Shown here in pieces: positions 60,355 through 64,000 of a DNA stretch of 64,000 nucleotides. The notes under the pieces were generated by a model. The model was given only the letters and a program-made list of their open reading frames with translations, had not been told where the DNA came from and did no database searches. The stretch comes from J054 sp965223095 (GTDB lineage: Bacteria > Pseudomonadota > Gammaproteobacteria > Steroidobacterales > GCA-2729495), in contig OZ244979.1 of assembly GCA_965223095.1 (NCBI GenBank), positions 1,240,001 through 1,304,000 of the forward strand, written 5' to 3'. Numbering within the stretch: position 1 is the stretch's first letter; each line of letters opens with the position of its first letter. The translations under genes and the position numbers were made by a program.

Positions 60355-60795
60355 ATGACCGATTTATATATTTTGCTATTTCTAATTGCCTTGGGTTTTG
60401 TGATTGGTCAGTTTTTAGAGCGCAAGCACTATCAATCTATTGCCTTGCGTGAACAAGAACACCTGGGCCTGGTGACGACCAGTAGCAAGCGTCCGGTCGG
60501 CGAGCTTGGCACGGTCCGCGATGTGCGACTGGTGCAGGGCCAGGTTGTAGTATCCGTCGACTATTTCAAGCGTATGCTCGCCGCACTCCGCGCCTTTTTC
60601 GGCGGCAATGTGCGTGCTTATGAAACCCTCGTCGACCGGGCTCGCAGAGAAGCCATATTGCGGATGAAAGAATCCTGCGCGGATGCAACGCAAATTATCA
60701 ATCTACGCATTGAGACTTCATCTATCTACAAGGGTAAGGGCAATCAGGTGGGTTCTGTGGAGGTTTTGGCTTACGGTACGGCCATCTATGCCTAG
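60355..60795 (+). CDS. YbjQ-like protein with N-terminal membrane anchor
   Basis: A 146-residue protein: one membrane span (YILLFLIALGFVIGQFL), a ~40-residue linker and a YbjQ-like domain (FKRMLAALRAFFGGNVRAYETLVDRARREAILRMKE). It looks like an anchored paralogue of the preceding protein, so the two could co-assemble. Adjacent to the M48 peptidase, 6 bases to its ATG. Confidence 0.8.
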   Translation: MTDLYILLFLIALGFVIGQFLERKHYQSIALREQEHLGLVTTSSKRPVGELGTVRDVRLVQGQVVVSVDYFKRMLAALRAFFGGNVRAYETLVDRARREAILRMKESCADATQIINLRIETSSIYKGKGNQVGSVEVLAYGTAIYA

Positions 60796-60801
60796 TTGAC
60801 C

Positions 60802-61620
60802 ATGAAATACGAGCCCGCGTTACCGGACAGAAACAGCAATGTTTCTCATGAGCATCCAGCACGAGAGTTTATTGTCTTGGTGTTGGGTTCTGCTGTATTG
60901 CTGATCGCGGTGTACTTCGCCTTGGGCTTATTTATAGATCAGGCGGTGGAATACATTTCGCCACAACGAGAAATGGCGATTTTCGAATCCATGGGCCTAG
61001 ACTCTCTAGGCATCGATGATGCCGAGCTTCTGGATGATGAGCGGGTTGAAGCTGTGCGCCGATTGCTCGATGAACTGACTCAGTGTGTGGACGTTGGTTA
61101 TCCGGTCAGTTTGAGCGTCATGGCCGAAGATCTAAGCAACGCATTCGCCATGCCCGGCGGTCAGATGGTGTTGTGGTCGGGCCTGCTTGATCAGGTCCGG
61201 TCGGAAAACGGCCTTGCTTTTGTGCTTGCTCACGAATTGGGCCACTTTAAGAACCGCGATCACTTACGGTCTATGGGGCGACGGCTCATTCTGATGGCGC
61301 TTGCCGTTGTTTTCACCGGCGCGAATTCCGATTTATCGAAGTTCATGGCTCCGGTTAGCAGCCTTGAAGAAGCGCAACACTCACAAGAGCGCGAGCGCGC
61401 GGCTGACGCCACAGCCTTAGAAATCATCAACTGTCACTATGGCCATGTTGCCGGCGCCACGGAATTTTTTGAAGCTGTGGCTAAGGAAGATATCGGCTTC
61501 GATTTCAAGCTGAGCCATTATTTCTCTTCGCATCCCGAAGCCAAGGACAGAATTACGGCCATTAACGCAGCGATTCGTCAGTATGAGTACGCGGTGGGTG
61601 ATACACGCAGCCGTTTGTAA
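60802..61620 (+). CDS. Membrane-anchored M48 metallopeptidase
   Basis: From ATG 60802, 272 residues: a membrane span near residues 20-42 (FIVLVLGSAVLLIAVYFALGLF) and an M48 domain with HEXXH in VLAHELGHFKNRDHL and the third ligand in RERAADATALEIINC. The conserved NAFAMPGGQMVLWSGLL segment resembles the LoiP/BepA group. Unlike the 48017 protein it is not a lipoprotein. Its tie to two YbjQ proteins hints at a shared envelope function. Confidence 0.87.
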   Translation: MKYEPALPDRNSNVSHEHPAREFIVLVLGSAVLLIAVYFALGLFIDQAVEYISPQREMAIFESMGLDSLGIDDAELLDDERVEAVRRLLDELTQCVDVGYPVSLSVMAEDLSNAFAMPGGQMVLWSGLLDQVRSENGLAFVLAHELGHFKNRDHLRSMGRRLILMALAVVFTGANSDLSKFMAPVSSLEEAQHSQERERAADATALEIINCHYGHVAGATEFFEAVAKEDIGFDFKLSHYFSSHPEAKDRITAINAAIRQYEYAVGDTRSRL

Positions 61621-61992
61621 CTCCTGTCAATTTTTTCTCGGTGGGTACTCTTTAGTTGAGTGGCGTACTCACTCAGAAATATTGGGATTTGCCTCTCTTT
61701 AGCGCAATAAGCGGCGGGTATTCTGCCTGATTCCGTTTCGTTTTCAGATCCTTTTCGGATCTGTCATTAGTATGATCAGGTGTTCGCATTTGCCAAACGA
61801 CTGCCCGTGGTCTATATGTACTCTCTAATTTGCCGCGATGTCGATCTCGGCTTTACTAATTGGCTGGCATGGTGCCCAAGGAATTCTCTCTAGCACACCG
61901 ACTAACAGGTCTCGGTTAACAGCTTGATGCGTTCTAGCTTGAGAATTCTCTCGAAAACAGACTTATCTTTTTGACGAGCAGGGGAGCGACGA
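61621..61992. other. Intergenic region upstream of aqpZ
   Basis: About 370 AT-richer bases with no supported ORF. A 7-bp hairpin CAGATCC-TTTTC-GGATCTG lies at 61745-61763 but has no T tract. The aqpZ promoter should be here; no confident -35/-10 pair was picked. Confidence 0.4.
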
Positions 61993-62682
61993 GTGAACAA
62001 GTATATTGCGGAATGTTTTGGTACGTTTTGGTTGGTGCTTGGCGGTTGTGGCAGCGCGGTTTTAGCGGCTGCTTTCCCAGATGTTGGCATCGGCCTACTG
62101 GGTGTGTCGTTGGCATTTGGTTTGACTGTGGTCACCATGGCCTATGCCATCGGTCATATTTCGGGCTGTCATTTGAATCCCGCTGTATCCATTGGCCAGT
62201 GGGCCGGCGGCCGATTTCCGGCGGGGCAATTGTTGCCCTATATCGTGGCACAAGTACTGGGCGCGGTTATTGCCGGCGGTGTGCTGTACTTAATCGCGAG
62301 CGGTCAAGCAGGCTTTGAGGTCTCGGCGGGCTTCGCGTCGAACGGTTATGGTGAGCATTCTCCGGGAGGCTACACCCTGGTTGCGGCACTGATCACCGAG
62401 GTCGTGATGACGGCGATGTTTTTGCTCATCATTCTGGGTGCAACGGATGAACGCGCACCCGCGGGTTTCGCGCCTTTGGCCATCGGTTTAGGTTTAACAT
62501 TGATTCACTTGATCAGTATTCCGGTGACCAATACTTCGGTAAATCCGGCACGCAGCACTGGCGTTGCGCTATTCGTCGGTGACTGGGCCTTGGCGCAACT
62601 ATGGTTGTTCTGGGTCGCACCCATCGCGGGCGCGGTTCTTGGGGCAGTGATGTACCGTTTGATTGGCGGCGAGCAAGACTAG
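61993..62682 (+). CDS. aqpZ: Aquaporin Z
   Basis: GTG 61993 follows GGGGAGCGA and starts a 229-residue six-span aquaporin. Both NPA loops are present: HLNPAVSIGQW near residue 61 and SVNPARSTGVA near 185. The second NPA is followed by Arg, and the aromatic/Arg filter residues fit a water channel rather than a glycerol facilitator (no GlpF-type NPARD). Ends at a strong terminator. Confidence 0.92.
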   Translation: MNKYIAECFGTFWLVLGGCGSAVLAAAFPDVGIGLLGVSLAFGLTVVTMAYAIGHISGCHLNPAVSIGQWAGGRFPAGQLLPYIVAQVLGAVIAGGVLYLIASGQAGFEVSAGFASNGYGEHSPGGYTLVAALITEVVMTAMFLLIILGATDERAPAGFAPLAIGLGLTLIHLISIPVTNTSVNPARSTGVALFVGDWALAQLWLFWVAPIAGAVLGAVMYRLIGGEQD

Positions 62683-62704
62683 AATCACAAATTTGCGGAG
62701 TAAA

Positions 62705-62738
62705 GCCCGGCCCCGACTCATCGTGGCCGGGCTTTTTT
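62705..62738 (+). terminator. Rho-independent terminator after aqpZ
   Basis: GCCCGGCC and GGCCGGGC form an 8-bp stem with a 12-base loop, followed by six T residues (62733-62738). Confidence 0.87.
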
Positions 62739-62854
62739 GTGTTGGCTTCTAGCAGCCAGATGATTTACCAAAGCTGTAGTCAGAACTGGCAATCGACTCT
62801 CGGGTCCTTTTCGGCGTAGGATGCTACACACCACTATCTTTCGGGAGACAGCGC

Positions 62855-63298
62855 ATGCCTTGGTGGGGTTGGATAATCTTGGGCGCCTTGGTCTTGGGCT
62901 CAGAGTTAATGTTCGTGGACGCGGCCTTTTATCTCGTGTTTATCGGGATTGCCGCCTTTTTAACCGGGCTTCTTGGTCTGGTGGGTGCGCCGTTAACCCC
63001 GTGGGCCCAGTGGCTGGTTTTTGCCGTGCTGGCTGTAATTTGTATGGTGTTGTTTCGCAAGCGCCTGTATGAAAAATTCCGCGGTGGTATTGCAGATTAC
63101 GAAGACAGTGCCACGGGCGAAACACTGCGCTTAGAAGAAGACTTGCCGCCGGGGGAGTCGTGCCGCATGGAATTTCGTGGCACCACTTGGACCGTGGTCA
63201 ATTCCGGCACCGTCGGCATCAATGCTGGCCAGTTCGCTAAGATTAGTCGCATCGAAGGTTTAAGCCTGATAGTCGAATCGGTCGATCAGGGCAGTTGA
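62855..63298 (+). CDS. NfeD-family membrane protein (short form)
   Basis: A 147-residue protein with two or three N-terminal spans (WWGWIILGALVLGSELMF; AAFYLVFIGIAAFLTGLLGL; WLVFAVLAVICMVLF) and a C-terminal OB-fold domain (CRMEFRGTTWTVVNSGTVGINAGQFAKI). Short NfeD proteins pair with SPFH proteins, and such a gene starts 22 bases downstream, as in E. coli ybbK-ybbJ (qmcA). Confidence 0.87.
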   Translation: MPWWGWIILGALVLGSELMFVDAAFYLVFIGIAAFLTGLLGLVGAPLTPWAQWLVFAVLAVICMVLFRKRLYEKFRGGIADYEDSATGETLRLEEDLPPGESCRMEFRGTTWTVVNSGTVGINAGQFAKISRIEGLSLIVESVDQGS

Positions 63299-63319
63299 TG
63301 CTTTAGTGGAGAAACTCCC

Positions 63320-64000
63320 ATGGAGAATATTACTTTTACCGTCGCCATTGCCATCGCCATTATTGCGATTATCGTGTTGGCGAAAACCGCCGTCGTTGTG
63401 CCCCAACAAATGGCTTATGTCATTGAAAATCTCGGCAAATACAGCCGTACCTTACGGGCTGGGTTTCATATCCTAATTCCTTTTATTGAGAAAGCCGCCT
63501 ATAAGCATAGTCTCAAGGAAATTGCCCTGGATATTCCCGAGCAAGTCTGTATTACCAAAGATAATGTTCAAGTTGGCGTCGATGGTGTCTTGTACATGCA
63601 AGTACTCGAACCGGAGCGCGCCTCCTATGGCATCTCAGACTATGGTTTTGCGATTTCACAACTGGCGCAAACAACTCTGCGTAGCGAGATAGGCAAAATT
63701 GATCTAGATCGTACCTTTGAAGAGAGAGCATCCATCAACGCTAACGTGGTTGCCGAGTTGGACAAGGCCTCTGACCCCTGGGGCGTTAAAGTGCTTCGTT
63801 ATGAGATCAAGAATATCAATCCGCCAACCGATGTCCTGGGAGCTATGGAAAAACAGATGCGTGCCGAGCGTGAAAAGCGCGCGGTGGTATTGACCTCCGA
63901 AGGTGAACGAGATGCCAAAATTAACGAAGCCGAGGGTGAGAAGCAGCGGGTAATCAAAGAATCAGAGGCGGCAAAACAACAGCAGATCAATGAAGCCGAG
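63320..64000 (+). CDS. qmcA: SPFH/band-7 protein QmcA-like (3' end outside window)
   Basis: ATG 63320 opens a frame that runs to the window edge (227 codons seen). An N-terminal span (VAIAIAIIAIIVLAKTAVVV) is followed by the SPFH domain (PQQMAYVIENLGKYSRTLRAGFHILIPF, DNVQVGVDGVLYMQV, ALDIPEQ) and the start of the Ala/Glu-rich coiled coil (INEAEGEKQRVIKESEAAKQQ at motif level). Prohibitin-like QmcA proteins form membrane scaffolds with FtsH-type proteases; here with the adjacent NfeD. Confidence 0.87.
   Translation, partial: MENITFTVAIAIAIIAIIVLAKTAVVVPQQMAYVIENLGKYSRTLRAGFHILIPFIEKAAYKHSLKEIALDIPEQVCITKDNVQVGVDGVLYMQVLEPERASYGISDYGFAISQLAQTTLRSEIGKIDLDRTFEERASINANVVAELDKASDPWGVKVLRYEIKNINPPTDVLGAMEKQMRAEREKRAVVLTSEGERDAKINEAEGEKQRVIKESEAAKQQQINEAE

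Noticed and set aside
1..64000. Search by eye for tRNA, rRNA, CRISPR arrays, insertion sequences and integrases.
   Set aside because: None seen. A TTCGAATC-type T-loop, direct repeats with regular spacing, or transposase motifs were not found.

Overview
The window is a dense chromosomal stretch of a Gram-negative bacterium, most likely a free-living, aerobic gammaproteobacterium. The lineage call rests on the gene set: TtcA, LipA, SohB, class I fructose-bisphosphatase, a Puu/Spu polyamine pathway with Pot transporter, an Mla/Pqi-type lipid transporter, LapG- and PhoPQ-type signalling, and many lipoproteins and outer-membrane proteins. The genus cannot be named from sequence alone. I see no rRNA, tRNA, CRISPR array, insertion sequence or integrase. 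Genes are tightly packed, often with ATGA, GTGA or TGATG overlaps.

Layout. 1-3.7 kb: the end of a membrane protein gene, then a minus-strand trio (ketopantoate-reductase-like, acyl/oxalyl-CoA ligase-like, short-chain dehydrogenase). 3.8-9.6 kb: a patatin-like lipoprotein and a three-subunit molybdenum hydroxylase of the 4-hydroxybenzoyl-CoA reductase type, followed by an exported RidA protein. 9.6-15.3 kb: ttcA, a serine hydrolase, a Tat-exported nitrilase-fold protein lacking the catalytic Cys, and an OpuC-type osmoprotectant importer with fused permease and binding protein. 15.3-19.5 kb: a membrane sensor with a degenerate HD-GYP domain, translationally coupled to a LapG-like periplasmic protease and divergent from a TPR/beta-barrel outer-membrane protein. 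19.6-30.1 kb: an L,D-transpeptidase, an MlaE-MlaF-MlaD-PqiC lipid transport operon, assorted enzymes, fbp, and a NYN/LOTUS RNA-binding or RNase protein.

30.2-39.0 kb: one long polyamine operon (puuD-puuA-spuC-puuB-potF-potG-potH-potI) in which potG carries a small deletion and frameshift near its 3' end. 39.0-49.9 kb: envelope and housekeeping genes, including DUF192, ogt, a GGDEF cyclase, gloA, an OmpA-type protein, lipA, sohB, an M48 lipoprotein and a second L,D-transpeptidase. 50.0-53.1 kb: a solitary contractile-tail sheath homologue with two unrecognised proteins, the first behind a CRP-like class II promoter. 53.2-58.4 kb: a lipoprotein methyltransferase, a His/Arg-rich exported protein, and a PhoPQ-like two-component system preceded by glycine-zipper and PepSY proteins, then an NlpC/P60 lipoprotein. 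58.9-64.0 kb: small membrane proteins, a YbjQ-YbjQ-M48 cluster, aqpZ, and NfeD followed by a band-7 (QmcA) protein cut by the window end.

The strongest candidate for an undescribed system is the LapG-like protease plus degenerate HD-GYP sensor at 15.3-18.1 kb. It looks like a LapD/LapG-type inside-out switch in which the usual degenerate GGDEF-EAL receptor has been replaced. The solitary sheath cluster and the potG lesion are next in interest.
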